A stretch of DNA of 64,000 nucleotides, from assembly GCA_033182465.1 (NCBI GenBank), contig CP137318.1, forward strand, positions 4,154,001-4,218,000, given 5' to 3'. The notes beneath the pieces are model-generated. The model ran no database searches. It had not been told where the DNA came from and worked only from the letters and a program-made list of their open reading frames with translations. The stretch is from Sanghuangporus weigelae. Its lineage: Eukaryota > Basidiomycota > Agaricomycetes > Hymenochaetales > Hymenochaetaceae. Every line of letters begins with the position of its first letter. Position 1 is the first letter of the stretch. Positions 23,918 through 35,893 of the stretch are shown piece after piece. The position numbers were made by a program, and so were the translations under genes.

Positions 23918-25632
23918 GCTTGATGAAGAAAAAAATCGCAGTGACGAGGATTGGCATTCTGGAATGCGCCAAATTTCCGGCTCGGACCCTTTTCACATCT
24001 CGTTTTCTCTTCTTCTCATTCTTTCTTGATTACTGCTCATCTTCTTATCGATACGTTCGTAACGTATTCAGTACGTACTGTAACTTCAAGTAGTCTTCTC
24101 ATCAGGCACGTTCCTCCTGCGGCATGCGCAGAGGCTCGGCCTGTCTGATGGTTAGACTGCGTGGATTCTTCTCGGAGGATCGGAGCTCGATGCTCGCGTC
24201 TTATTCATCCTTAACCATGACCTCCTAATCATTTATCTTACTTAGTAGTTGTTCTACGCTCTTCTTACAACATTAGTCTTTCTTGTTTGTACGCACCATT
24301 TGGATCGGATCGCATCTCTCGTGGAAGTGTCACTGTAAAAGCACATTATACAAATCTAACCCTTCTACCCACCCTTATTAGTATCGATGTATTGTATGAA
24401 CAGCAGATGTATCTACTTGTATCGCAGAGCCTTATCTTTCTACATGACATGACATCACAGTACTTAACGGCAGTACTAGTGCAATAACGCTGAGAGGCTG
24501 ATAATCGGCGATTGAGACTTGCTGTGTTACGCTGGTTGCGAAGTTTTTTCGTGATCGCACTTTGGACCTTTACGAGTGTTGAGCGCTGAGTTTGAATGGC
24601 AGTGACTGAATGACTGGGGTGGCTGTAAGTTAATCTGGACTGGGCCGGAAAGTACACGTCAATGAATTGATGAACTTGCGTCAGAGGGCTTGTACGTGCA
24701 TACGGCACTTCGCGTTGTATGTAACTGTGTAGGAGCTGCCTTGTGGATTGCTTATTACGACATACGTTCATACGATGAACATATAGTACACTATATATGT
24801 AGCACTGACGCGCTGACGCGCTTGATGCCTGAGGTTGATCCCTTGTAATTAATTTCGTTTAGTGTGTGATATTGGACAGGGAGGGATCTTCGAGAACACG
24901 AAAGTTCAGAAGGGCTGAAGAGGTCGAGGGTTTTTCTTTGCCACGATGGGGATATGAGGGAAGAAAGGAAATGAAAGTTGGTTGGGCTGATCTAGATCTA
25001 GATCTTGAGGTGAGCTCTTTCTCTTCCCCTGGTTTGCGTGGTTTTGTAGGTAAATTGACGGCTGGAAAAAAGGTAGTAGAACTGTTGTATCTCGATTGAG
25101 AGGATTCAAGAAATCTGAATCGAGTTCTCGAACTGAGATGAATGGTATGGTGTCCCTTTACTAGAAGCCTTCGATGTGAAAGATCGATGACGAGGTTGCC
25201 GAGACGAGAGGCAATTTCAGCGATCGTAAGTTGCATCACGATGAATCCTCTGCCTGAAAAAGTCAGCATCGACGGATCCTGATGGACGACTAAAACATGT
25301 TGAGCACACTGTGGAACTCCAAGGCACGGGTTTCAGTACTAGTTGCAGCTACACGGTCACAGACTGAAATGCCAATCCGACAAAATCGCGCAACATCATC
25401 AAATAACGAGTTGGCATAGCTCCGAATGAACGCGAACGAGACAGACAAGAACGGTTCATATGCACGTTGTAGTAGGTAGTACCGTGGTAGCCTCACCGAG
25501 GACTAAGCCTTACTTCCTAGAGTCAAATAAAATTGAGTCAAAAGCGAGAATGTTGACATCTTTCACTCTTTCTTCATTCCAATCTGACAATTCATCCACC
25601 TCTCCTGACCTCTAGAGATTTGCTAAAAACGG
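23918..25632. other. Intergenic, no gene seen
   Basis: 3' flank of the C2H2 gene and sequence up to the tRNA. Only short unconnected frames occur on both strands (longest 24346-24771 and 24859-25269, minus). Nothing in them is recognisable. Confidence 0.35.
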
Positions 25633-25718
25633 GCCTTGACTGGGAATTGAACCCAGGACCTCGCCGAATCGGAGTTTAAACACCCTAACAGCGAATCATA
25701 CTACTAGACCATCAAGGC
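25633..25718 (-). tRNA. tRNA-Pro (AGG) with a short intron
   Basis: Read on the minus strand, the acceptor arms GCCTTGA and TCAAGGC pair 7/7. The A box is TGGTCTAGTAGTATGA; the T arm is CTGGG-TTCAATT-CCCAG. The anticodon stem is CGCTG paired with CGGCG, and the loop reads TTAGGG followed by about 15 extra bases (TGTTTAAACTCCGAT), an intron just after the position 3' of the anticodon, where nuclear tRNA introns sit. The anticodon AGG decodes CCU/CCC proline codons. Confidence 0.9.
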
Positions 25719-26481
25719 GACATTAATTAGAGTAAACTGATCGGTTACTGCTTGTTCTGGTGCGTCGATCTTCTGTTTAAAAGGCTGTAAATCCAGTGCC
25801 CGACCGACTCGGCCCTACATGTAGACGCATTAGGATCATGACACTTACAGTACAGTAAGTACTCGGTCTCGATCTCTGTTAAGTCTTTATCCGATGTTCA
25901 TAGTTACTTGACACACTGTTACAAAAATGTGTGGTTATCTAATGCGGGCGGAAACTTTACGCACCGAGTTATGTTGCCTAATCAAGACTATTTCTATTGG
26001 CACCAAGAACAGAACCGTGGTGGCGATTCTCGCCCAGTACCACAGTCCGAGCCTAGGGAAGCAGCGGAATGGGAATGGCTCTACGATAATGGTGAAGATG
26101 AATGCGACCCATCTAACGAACGGACACAGGGTCATTACATTTCGTGCGTGTATATTATCCAGCACCCGCGAATTCACTACATAGACTCAATGTGGAGAAA
26201 ACTTCCCACATGAAACTCGAACGCGAGACATCACAGCCGTCACACAGCTGTATCAACTCCGCCTATCCGGATTACCATAGATCTCTCTTGTCGTCGTCAA
26301 GCGTCCCTATCCGGATTAACATCTATTACCATAGGCCTTAGAGCAATTTTTGAAAAAATTTATCCGGATTCCGCGTAGGCATCTGTTGGTTGGGATTGCC
26401 AGGTCCTACAATACCTCCTCAGCTGCCGCCGCCGCCGCCTGAGCGGCCACTGGAGCCGCTGATTGGCTGTTAGAACATGCA
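25719..26481. other. Intergenic with short repeats
   Basis: No gene assigned. The plus-strand frame at 25908-26213 is open but unrecognised. The interval contains CTATCCGGATTA-type motifs and a reverse-oriented match to the 9.95-kb repeat. Confidence 0.4.
26262..26400 (-). repeat. Diverged copy of the 9.95-kb dispersed repeat
   Basis: On the minus strand the run ACAGATGCCT...ATCCGGATAA, a T6 run, an A5 run, then TGCTC appears in the same order as at 9968-10026. Two further CTATCCGGATTA motifs with ACCATAG lie just to the left. Length and ends of the element are not defined. Confidence 0.5.
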
Positions 26482-28783
26482 ATGTTCGCCGTTCCAGAGT
26501 ATAAGCCTCCAAGCGACAGTACCTCCACCAGTATAATTAAGAAGAATCACACGAAAGTTGTGATTGCAAATCCACCTGAGATGGCCTTCTACGACAAGGA
26601 TATGGCCAACAGGTGCATCGGTGCACTCGAGAGAGCCATTGCGGGCAAGAGGCTGCAGTTTTCGATAAGGGGTAATAATGGCCTCCCAAACAGCGAGGTG
26701 CGAGGCAAGTACGAAAAACTGTTTCATCCCGGATGCTTGAAACAGGACGGCATTTCCAAAGACGATTGGTTTCCTCTCACCAACGAGATCGTTGTAAGTA
26801 GCCGTTATGCTGGTCGCTGTTCACTTTTCACTAAGCCACTCTCAGTGTAATCGCCTCACCCACAATGCACTGCTGTTCGCGTTGAAAGCCGTTACATTTC
26901 GCCTGACCGACAAGGAGATTTATACCGTGACTCAGCCTTTGCAGTCGAATGTCAGGAAAGGCAAATTTGACGGCACGAAGAACACGGTCGACACTTTGAA
27001 GGAGAAAGTCGATTTCGCCGTATGTGATAAACTCGGTAACGGACGGGCGCTGTTTCTTATTGAAGGCAAAACGCCTAATGTCCCTGCATGGACTCGCTGG
27101 ATTACTCGATGGGACGCCTTTAATCATCGACATGAATGATCAGTCAGGCTTAGGTCGAAAGGTTCTTAACAAGGTCTGTTGAGTTGAGTTCCTAGATCTT
27201 AACTACCAAGACACTAATCGCAAATTCTAGGCAATTTATTATATGTACGTGTTGAACATCGAGTACCTTGTCGCGACTTGCTTTGAATTTTCGATCATCT
27301 TACAGCTTCATGAGATCCGGGACGATGATGACGAAGGGGTGCCATTTTTTGTCCTCTCATATTCGGAACAGCTCGATCAGAATATGGACTCAAAGTTTTT
27401 TCGAACTCTGCTCGGGATGACTTTGGAGCAACTCGACGAGGCAGAGCTTTCGATGCAAAGGCAGCATACGACACATGGTTCGAATATAAGAGGGCTGTGC
27501 GTGCAGAAGCTCGTGCGTCTCGTCGTGGCGATCGTGATGGTGGTGGTGGTGGTGGTCCTCCTGGTCCTCCTGATTCTTCTGGTGATTCTTCTGATGACGC
27601 CTGGAAACCTGGCCCAAGTTCAGGCCGGAGAGGTGGTGGTACAAGCAAGAAAGGTACCAAACGTACTTTTGAAGAGACTATCGGTGAACAAATTGCCGCG
27701 AGCGGCGCTGATAGGAATACTTCTCAGAGGATTACTAGAACCATGTCGAAGTTAGAAACCGAACTGAAATTCCAGGAAAAGGTTGGAGGTGAGACTCCAA
27801 TCACAGTAAGTTCTGTTTTACCTCTGCTCATGAAGTCGATCTGACTGCGTACAGCATCGTGGCGATTCGCTTTACGTTAGTGGGCTTACATTATTTGCAC
27901 GCTCGCAGAATGGCTACTTGGAACTTGAGCGCGATTTAGGAGTACCGTTCCCCAACTTGTCATCCACTCAAATACCTTGTCTGAAGGTGCTTAGTTATCA
28001 CGACGGCGTAAACGGAGTCACGTACGAGGCAGTTCTTCAGAACTCTGACGGTTCCTATGCAGACAAACCCAACTTCGTTATCAAGATAGTAGATGTGTCG
28101 CAGATGGAGTATGGGAAGTACAGGAACTCCTTTGAGGAACTTGTTACGGAATACGAGACATACTACCTGCTTGCGCTAGCTAAACGTGCTGGTAAATTCA
28201 ACGACGTTATAGAGAAATTCGCACCGACCTGCTACGGTCTTTATCAGAGTAAAAGTGGGTTCAAAGGCGTGTTCGCCTCAGTCTTAGATCATGTAGGCGT
28301 GGTGGATCTCAACCAGTATCGGTATTGGTCAGGATCCGACAAATATGTAAACTTTCTGTTCTGCGCAGCCAGATTACTTAAATAGTTCACAGAATCGCGG
28401 TGACCCAATCTCTTCTTGCTCTTCACTCACTTGGGCTCTATCACGGTGATCCTGGGGGGAGGAACATTGCTATCCGACGCAAGGGCGCGGGCGACACTTA
28501 TCGATTCTTCGACTTTGGCAACAGTCATTGGCATAGGTGTCGTGGCATTACAGACTGCGAGGAGCTAAAACCTCAAGTTCGGACCCTCTACAATATGCGT
28601 GCGCCTCCTTGGAACCCCATAGATTTTCAGGAGAGGACCATTCGTGAATACACACTACCGTTCTGCAATCTTAAAGAAGTCGTTGATGGGACGGAAGCTC
28701 TCAACTACGAACCAATCGTTCTGCGCATGAGAAGGCGAGGAAAAAAGTACGACACGGAGTACGACACGGCTCAGAGTCAGTAG
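26482..28783 (+). CDS. REase-kinase fusion gene, Crinkler (CR)-like; possibly decayed
   Basis: The N-terminal part carries a PD-(D/E)xK-like signature: KVDFAVCD, then ALFLIEGKTP (Asp, then Glu-x-Lys), followed by VLNKAIYYMYVLNIEYLVATCFEF, which resembles the helical part after the nuclease core in such proteins. A Gly/Pro-rich linker and a basic patch (KKGTKRTFEE) follow. The C-terminal half is a protein-kinase fold: DGVNGVTYEAVLQ, VIKIVD, YHGDPGGRNIAI (catalytic Asp) and FFDFGNS (DFG). REase plus kinase is a known architecture of Crinkler-type proteins in fungi and oomycetes; assignment to it is inference. Clear introns are 26790-26846 and one near 27.80-27.85 kb. About two joins in the chain are not explained by introns I could find, so the gene may be broken. 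Role unknown. Confidence 0.6.
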
Positions 28784-29327
28784 AGTTGTTGTAAGAGCCT
28801 GGAGAGAAGTACAGGCGGGTTGTCAAATCCTGTAACGAATACGTCTTCTTGTGCTTTCGGTCTTTGTGCTTTTCGATACTGATGTATGAGTCAAGTCAAC
28901 ATTTTACATGTGTATGTAAACTGATTAGCTTGAACAAATTTTTGGTAGCGTCGATCTACTGCTTACAGAGCTTTAAATTCATTATCCGGCCGGTTCTCTA
29001 ACTCTAGATCTTGATGAACTTGGACCACAACATTTCACTTACTTGATTTTACAACAGTGAGCATTTGTTTCTCGATTATCCGGCATTTCGCGGTCGCTTG
29101 GCACCTCTCATCCTCTCTGACCGACTTAACCAGCTCGGGCTCTACAATTGTACCAAGGAACTTATCACGAAGAAGTTACCGCTTTTGGTCTTAGATGCAG
29201 CGAGAATGCTGAGCCGGAACGAGCTTGAGATGATGTCATTTACTAAAGGGATGTATAAGCCATGGGAGGACGGAAGTTGTTTTCTAGTCTAGTAGTCCCG
29301 TCCCGATACTTCATTCCCTTCAGCGTT
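28784..29327. other. Intergenic with a small unassigned open frame
   Basis: A plus-strand frame at about 29065-29292 (75 codons, no ATG at its start; contains LDYPAFRGRLAPLILSD) may be an exon or a fragment. I cannot connect it to either neighbour and do not recognise it. It ends 36 bp before the MDR gene start. Confidence 0.3.
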
Positions 29328-30633
29328 ATGGCTGCATCAATTCCAAACACACAGATAGGCGTTCTATCGGACGAGAGCTCGAGCAGGCTTGAGAGCTTCC
29401 CCGTGCCTGCGCCCGGACCGGGAGAGGTGCTCATTCAGAATGTTGCAGCTGCGGCAAACCCGAAGGACTGGAAGCATCCGGCGTGGAAGAAGAATTTCTC
29501 GTACATCGAGGGAAGTGATGTTGCTGGGTATGTAGTCAATGTCGGGGCAGGCGTGAGCGAGTTCAAGGGCGGCGAACGCGTCGCGGCGTTTACGCCTTTG
29601 GACACGCAGAACAGCAAGGTATGTCATCGTTTTGAATGTGACCAGAAGGTTCTACATTTATGATTGTACCAGTACGGGACGTATTGTCAGTATACTGTTG
29701 CTCCGGTGTCGACAACGATACCTCTTCCGGATAATGTGAGCTTTGAGGAAGCAGCTACGCTCCCACTTGCCGTCTTCACCGCTGCAATCGGTCTCTTCGT
29801 AAGCCTTGGGATTTCCCTACCTCCTGCTTCAGGTGAACCATACAAGGGTTCAGACCGTAAGCTACATTCGCTTTTGGTCCAAAGCTGTGACTGGAAAGTA
29901 CGCTTATTGTCAATAGGAACTCACAAAGCGATACTGGTCTATGGAGCTGCTAGCTCAGTGGGTGCCTATGTTGTTCAGCTAGCAAAGCGTGCTGGATACT
30001 TTGTCGTCGGTGTCGCTGGTCACTCGGCAGAATATGCAAAGTCTATGGGCGCAGACGCTTCTGTCGATTACCGTGGAAAGAGCATTGAGCAACTGGTGAG
30101 CACTCTCCTTTCAGACGCAGACCATGACTCTAACGACTTAATAGGAGGAAGACCTCGTCAAAGCCGTGTCAGGCTACACTTGTACCTTAGCTTACGACAC
30201 GATAACCGAGCACGGGTCGACGATCGCTCTTGCTCGGGCTTTGGCTAAGGTCAAATCAAGCGGGTCAAGCAGCAGAGTTACGCACCTCCTTCCTCTCGAC
30301 GAAGAGACCAAAAAGCAGATCCCAGGTGGCGTGGAGGTGATCGAGACGTATGTCGGAAGCGCGCACGAGAAGGACGAAGCTTGTAAGATGCCTTTCTTCT
30401 CTCTGCTTCAGACATATTGACTGTATTCGCCAGTCATCAAGAGCTTTGCTCGTCAACTAACGAATTACCTTGCGCCTTCATCTACAAACCCGGCACCATT
30501 CAAACCGAATCGCGTGAAGATCATGCCGAGTGGCCTTGCGAGCGTCGGGGAGGGATTGAAATTGCTGAAGGAAGGGAAGGTACACGGACAGAAGCTTGTT
30601 TATCGGATCACGGATACTCCTCAGCTCAAGTGA
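29328..30633 (+). CDS. Zinc-free MDR oxidoreductase (quinone oxidoreductase/enoyl-reductase-like)
   Basis: NAD(P)H-dependent medium-chain dehydrogenase/reductase, probably cytosolic; substrate unknown. Exons 29328-29618, 29673-29856, 29917-30095, 30145-30382 and 30434-30633 give 363 residues. The GroES-like half shows PAPGPGEVLIQNVAAAANPKD, YIEGSDVAGYVVNVG and GERVAAFTP. The cofactor half has ILVYGAASSVGAYVVQLAKRAG (AAxxxVG type), GVAGHSAEYAKSMGADASVDY and AYDTITEHG. It ends EGKVHGQKLVYRITDTP. The usual structural-zinc cysteine cluster and catalytic Cys/His are missing, as in the zinc-independent QOR branch and trans-acting enoyl reductases. The start is the ATG just before PNTQIGVLSDES. Confidence 0.93.
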
Positions 30634-31322
30634 GGGCGAAATGGGAACTTACGAGTGGAATTTAGAGGATTATGGAAAAGACATGATTGTGCTGGATATT
30701 CGAGGAAGTCTAGCATGTATGATTATAACCAAAGTATCACATCTCAGAATGACCTCGTCCACGTTGGTATTCTGCCGGAGGTTGAGAAACGGGAAGTAAA
30801 ACATCCTCGTCCCCGCCCTCCCGGTAACATGGGATACAGGCCATGCATCGAATTTTACGTTGAGACTGAGGCGCAGTTGTCCATACTCATTGGGTCCATT
30901 AGATTGAAAGGTAGGTATACTGGGGCCACCGACTCGGGGTGAGCCGGCGGGAATATAAGTATATAAGAATATATTTGGAGTGTTTATTCACCATAGAAAC
31001 GCCGGAAAGAATGAGAACTCTTCATGAAAATATTATCCTTTTTCCTGCTCTCCCACCTACCCGACATAGCCAATCGACCCCTCATCGGCCACCATTCATC
31101 CGGGATAGCGAGTGAAGCGCCGATATCTATGGTTCAATACCAGTGATGGTGGGTACAGGTCAAGTTGCGATGATGACGCGCTGTGCTTTATAACATCAGA
31201 GGAGACGCATACTGTAGCATGACCCACATCAATACTGCTCTCATCTCTTCTTCCTACCACATCCATCCTGCATTTCGCGGTCGTCTTCTTGTATATAGTA
31301 TCGGTAATGCTTTCATCAGCAA
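30634..31322. other. Intergenic, no gene seen
   Basis: 3' flank of the MDR gene and presumed promoter of the glycoside-hydrolase-like gene. Short frames (for example 30655-30942, plus) are unrecognised. Confidence 0.35.
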
Positions 31323-34300
31323 ATGGTCATGGTAGGGTCTTGAAGAGGTGAGTCAAATTACTAATAAATCTGTTGCAGTAGCTGAGTTGTTCGTAGCGCA
31401 AACCCTAATACGATTCAGGACAAGTTTCTTGTTGGTTACCAGGGATGGTGAGATCTGAGCGCACATGTTGTTGAGAAAGACTTATGAAGCTCGGCGATAG
31501 GTTCACTTGTGGCGGCGATGGTCCTCCGGTGCACAAAGGTCATCACGGTTGGCTACATTGGTACGCCGCCTTCATCACAGAGATCGCGAACTTCGCTCAC
31601 CTGATGCCTCTACTAGGTTCAATAAGCCCCTGCCTGATGGTGGAAAAGCTACGTTCGACTTGTGGCCCGATGTTTCTGCCTACACGCCTTCCGAGCTCTT
31701 CCCAGCTCCAGGTCTGACCCTCTCCTCCGGTTCCCCAGCTCTTCTGTTCTCTTCACGGCACCCACAGACTGTACAGCGCCACTTCCACTGGATGGCAGAG
31801 CACAGCGTCGATGGGGCCTTCTACCAGCGCTTCGCGGGGCAGTGCGAAGTTGATGGTCGTACGGAAGGAGCAACTGCAGACATCATGCGTCTGAGAGACG
31901 AAGTCCTCGATCGTGTACGTGAAGCTGCAGAGAAGGAAGGAAGAGTGTGGGCTGTTATGTACGATGTTTCGGGCGTGGCGAACGATAGGATTGAGAAAGT
32001 GATCAAGGTGGATTGGAATCATTTACTTTGGGATAAGCGAATTTTGGACTCCCCGAATTATTTGAAGGAAGGAGGGAGGCCTGTTATTGCGTTGTGGGGT
32101 ACGATATTTCGGATTCATTTCTTTTGTGCATTCTTTTTAATTTTTTGTTCTCAGGCTTTGGCTTCGCAGGGCGCGGCCACTCTCCCGATACCGTACGCAG
32201 AATCTTGCGACACATTCGTTCCGTAACACCAGGCGGAACATACATCATGGGCGGCGCACCGACGCATTGGCGCATGCTCCGCGCCGACGCTGACCCGAAT
32301 CCGGAATTCCTCTCAGTATGGTATAACGAATTCGATGCCATCTCACCCTGGACGGTTGGCCGATTTCATAACGAAGAGACTATAGACCGATTCGCTAAAG
32401 AAAAGCTCTTACCTGACTTTCAAGCTCTTCAAGATCCTGCGAACACTCGAGGGAGGAAGGTGGATTATATACCTGTTGTATTACCCGGTGCAAGTGGGTT
32501 TAACCTCTCGGATGGCAGATGGGCGTTGAACGAGCAGCCAAGAGATGGTGGACGCTTCTTATGGAGGCAGTTATATCATGTTTTGAAGAGGACGATACAA
32601 GCGAAGATTGTGTATGGAGCGATGTGGGACGAATACGACGAGGGTACGGCGTTCCTCCCAGCCGTATCGAAGAAGAGGGAATTGCCTGTTGAAGCGCAAG
32701 GACGGTTCATTGCACTTGATGCGGACGGATATGACTTACCACCCGATTGGTACATGCGCATAGCGGGTTTCGCAGGAGAGATGATTCGAGGAGAGGAGGT
32801 TCATGAAACGTTCCCTGTGAAGGACTTGCAAGATTATTGGTCGTCACGGCCAAAGTACGAGCCTGCTCCTTCCGGACCATCCTCAGCGGAACCAAGTGGG
32901 AGTGGTATTGCAAGTGGGAGTGGAAGCGGGAACGAGAATGTTGGGCAGACATTCGACGAATGGTGTGCGCAGGAGAAAGAGGGGGTAGATGACCTCCCTC
33001 CACCACCATACACGCTTGAAGCTGATTCGAGTTCGGCACCGACCGTTGCGCCGCACCCGTCCCAGACTCAAAGTCAGAGCCAGAATCCAAGTCAGCAAGA
33101 ACACAGGAATGAAGGAGGGCCACCTGTTCCACTTCAAACTCGGCCTGTATCCTTCTCCGCCTCGCAGATGTCGACATCAGAATCAACAGCGCCTTCTAGC
33201 GAGCACGGGAGACCGCAAGTTTCACTTGCCAGTCGACCTTCGCTTTCTTCGCATCCTCCAGCTCCGGCACCGTCGATAGCTAGCAGACCTAATTCCTTGC
33301 CTTCTTCCTCGACACCGGCTCTCCCTGGTGCTCCGCCGTCTCAGACGTCCTCCTACGAGCCGCCGTACCAGGTGTATACCTCTGTTACAAGACCTCATTC
33401 GCATCATAATCACCAACATCAACATGGGCACCATAATGAAGCAGGATATGCGCCTATGTACGTCGTTCCAGGCCAAGCAAGCCCAAATGCACCTCCGACG
33501 CCGACGCCGCAGAATCAGCCGAATTGGAGTACGCGTCCTCACTCAGGTCCACAAGCTCCGTTAATGATGTTGAGTCTGAGCGACCAGTTTGGCAGGCAGT
33601 CTCTTCATGATACTTCATCGATGGGGACGGGTTCTGCGCCATCCTCAGCGCAGTGGCCTCCACCTGAATGGGGTATGCCAAGCCAGACGTGCCCTGCTCC
33701 TGGTGCTCCTCCGCGTCCGCCTTCATCTTCTCGCCCCTCTTCATCGCGTCCTCCCTCGTTGTCTCGTCCCTCGACGTCGGTTTCAACCTCACCGCGTCCA
33801 GCAACTTTGACACTCCCACCTCCGCCTCTCCCACCTCCTTTACACCCGTCACGTCCTGGTGGACCTCCGAGTCGACCACCTCCTAGCCCGAGCTCAGGGC
33901 CAAACTTTGCAAGAGCCAGTAGCACATCTCCCAATCCCCCTCTTCGTCTTTCACCTTCTCCGCGTCCGGGTCCTTCACATTCTCCTGGTCCGAGCATGCC
34001 TTCTCCCGGCTCCGGCTCAGGTCCTGGCTGGGCTCCAAGTTTCAATCCCAGCTCTGATTCTAGTTATGATGCGGACTATGGAAGGATGCCTTCGGCAAGT
34101 TTCCCTCTCCCGCACTCTCAAGCGCAACATCAAGCTCCGTATGCACACCATATGATGCCACCATCTCCTCTAGAGTCGGCATCCTCTTCTTCGGTATACC
34201 CGAGTGCATACCCAGACGTTACGCAGGGCTATATGAACACTATGCCTGCTCAGCCTTCTGGACCTGGTGCAGGAGGGTTTTATATGGGACCGCATCCACC

Positions 34301-34823
34301 TCCGCCTCCGAGACGGTATCCTGCTCATTCTCAATATCCTGGTTCCGTCGCGGAAACAAGTCCAGGTCCTGGGAGTATCTATTCTCCGCCTCCGCAAGCT
34401 CCGCCTGGTACGTCTCTCCTCTATACTTTCCATCTCTCCTTTTCTTATACGATTTTTTTAATTGTGTCGCCAACAGGATGGTACTAACATATTCTTTTTG
34501 AATATATTTATACAGCCCGACCGCTAGGACATACTCCTTCGATAAGTCCGGGACAAATCATGCCGGGTACCGCTCCTGCATCTGTTTCCTCTCCATCTCC
34601 ATCTCCTTCCCAGATGTCACAACATCCTCAACATCAGCATCAACAAGAAGATCCAACATCGCCACAGACTCAAGGACCAGGACCAGGTGGATTCCGCTTC
34701 ACTGACGCGTACACTCGAACGCTCGGTGCGGTTGACAAATTCGCCGGGACGAACACGAGGAAGAAGATTGAGGGTGGTATTGAGAGTTTGTCTTCTGGTT
34801 CGTTCTCTTCTCTATTAAACTGA
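31323..34823 (+). CDS. Glycoside-hydrolase-like (GH71/GH99-type) protein with long disordered tail
   Basis: Certain exons: 31419-31447, 31501-31560, 31617-32098, 32155-34407 and 34516-34823, together 1,043 residues in frame. A nine-base first exon (31323-31331, MVM) is proposed to supply the ATG and is uncertain. The catalytic-like domain (about 1-424) starts DKFLVGYQGWFTCGGDGPPV and contains FDLWPDVSAY, FHWMAEHSVDGAFYQRF, PVIALWGFGFAGRGHSP, YIMGGAPTHWR, ISPWTVGRF and YGAMWDEYDEGTAFLP, as in fungal proteins annotated xylosidase/arabinosidase or GH99-like. No signal peptide is evident, so secretion is unclear. Residues 425-1043 are Pro/Ser/Gln-rich low complexity ending DAYTRTLGAVDKFAG...SSLLN. 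Such a tail is unusual for a glycosidase. Confidence 0.85.
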
Positions 34824-35893
34824 AGGTGAGATTCAAAGCTGACTGAAATTGATTGTTTAGCTGGGTCGAAGGTTTATCAGAGGTTTAGAGGTTGAACCGA
34901 GGGACTTCTAGAGGCTTTGTTTTTTATTATTTATTCTGGGGCGTTGTAGATTGTCAAGGGATTTGAAATATCGGTTGAGGACTTGTATTTACGATGAAAG
35001 AAAAAGAACGTTGCCTTATTGCGCCAGTTTCGGCTTGTACTAATCCTAATTCTAGTCACGATCCTTTTTCGCAGGCATCTCTTGGTCGGCGTTTATAAAA
35101 CTGATAATCAAGTCAGTCTTCTAAAGGTAAGGCATTTCCTATGTAGGTCTGGTGGCGTGACAAGAAAGGCGAAAGACAAAAATATTTCATCACCAGATCG
35201 CCGACTTGAATCACTTGGGAACTTTAATGGTGGGTAGGGGCTGTCTGATCCATACTTGTTGCAATTTGAAAATCCATCCGTAATGAGAGTGGTTCGTGAC
35301 CCATTCTAACGGCGACAGATAATCAAGCAACAGTGGCTTTGAATAAGATCTCTTGCGGCCCTTTTGTTATCCATAACGCCATCTCCACGGCGTTATAACT
35401 GAAGGGTACACCCTCTGGCGAATGACGAGACACTAAAGCGGGTGATGAAGGTGCCGTGGGGAAGAGAAGAGTTGTGTTCGAGATCATTCAAGGCTAAAAG
35501 ATTTGGGATACCGAACGGGTTTCGAATCGATGCTGCCCTGCTTCGTTCCTATCCTTTCTGCGTGTTCATGCTGCGGAGTCCTTTCAGAGCGGCGATGGTG
35601 CTGCGAGATACCTTTCGGACGCTTGCATCTCGACAACGGGACAGAAGTGCATATTATAATGGAACTGCTCCCGTTGGCGTATGATTGTTGCGTAATGTTT
35701 ATCCCTTACACTGTTCTTTGGTGTTTCGTCCTGTCGCATTGCACGACTAGAGATTATTTTCCCTCAATTTTTAATTTTCGAGAATTCGATTGCTTCCTTC
35801 ATCATGTGACTGCGAGAGAATCTAATCTAATCAATTTCAAAGATCGTCCCGTCATCAGTTCCGATCCTTGGACTTTTACTAACACCGACGGGT
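34824..35893. other. Intergenic, no gene seen
   Basis: Between two plus-strand genes. Plus-strand frames at 35442-35684 and 35503-35976 are open but overlap each other and have no recognisable motif. It probably holds the 5' leader of the acyltransferase gene. Confidence 0.35.

Noticed and set aside
27295-27660. Minus-strand Pro/Ser/Arg-rich frames opposite the linker of the REase-kinase gene
   Set aside because: Antisense of the Gly-rich linker; no independent support.
33605-34045. Gly-rich minus-strand frame
   Set aside because: Antisense of the Pro-rich tail of the glycosidase-like gene.
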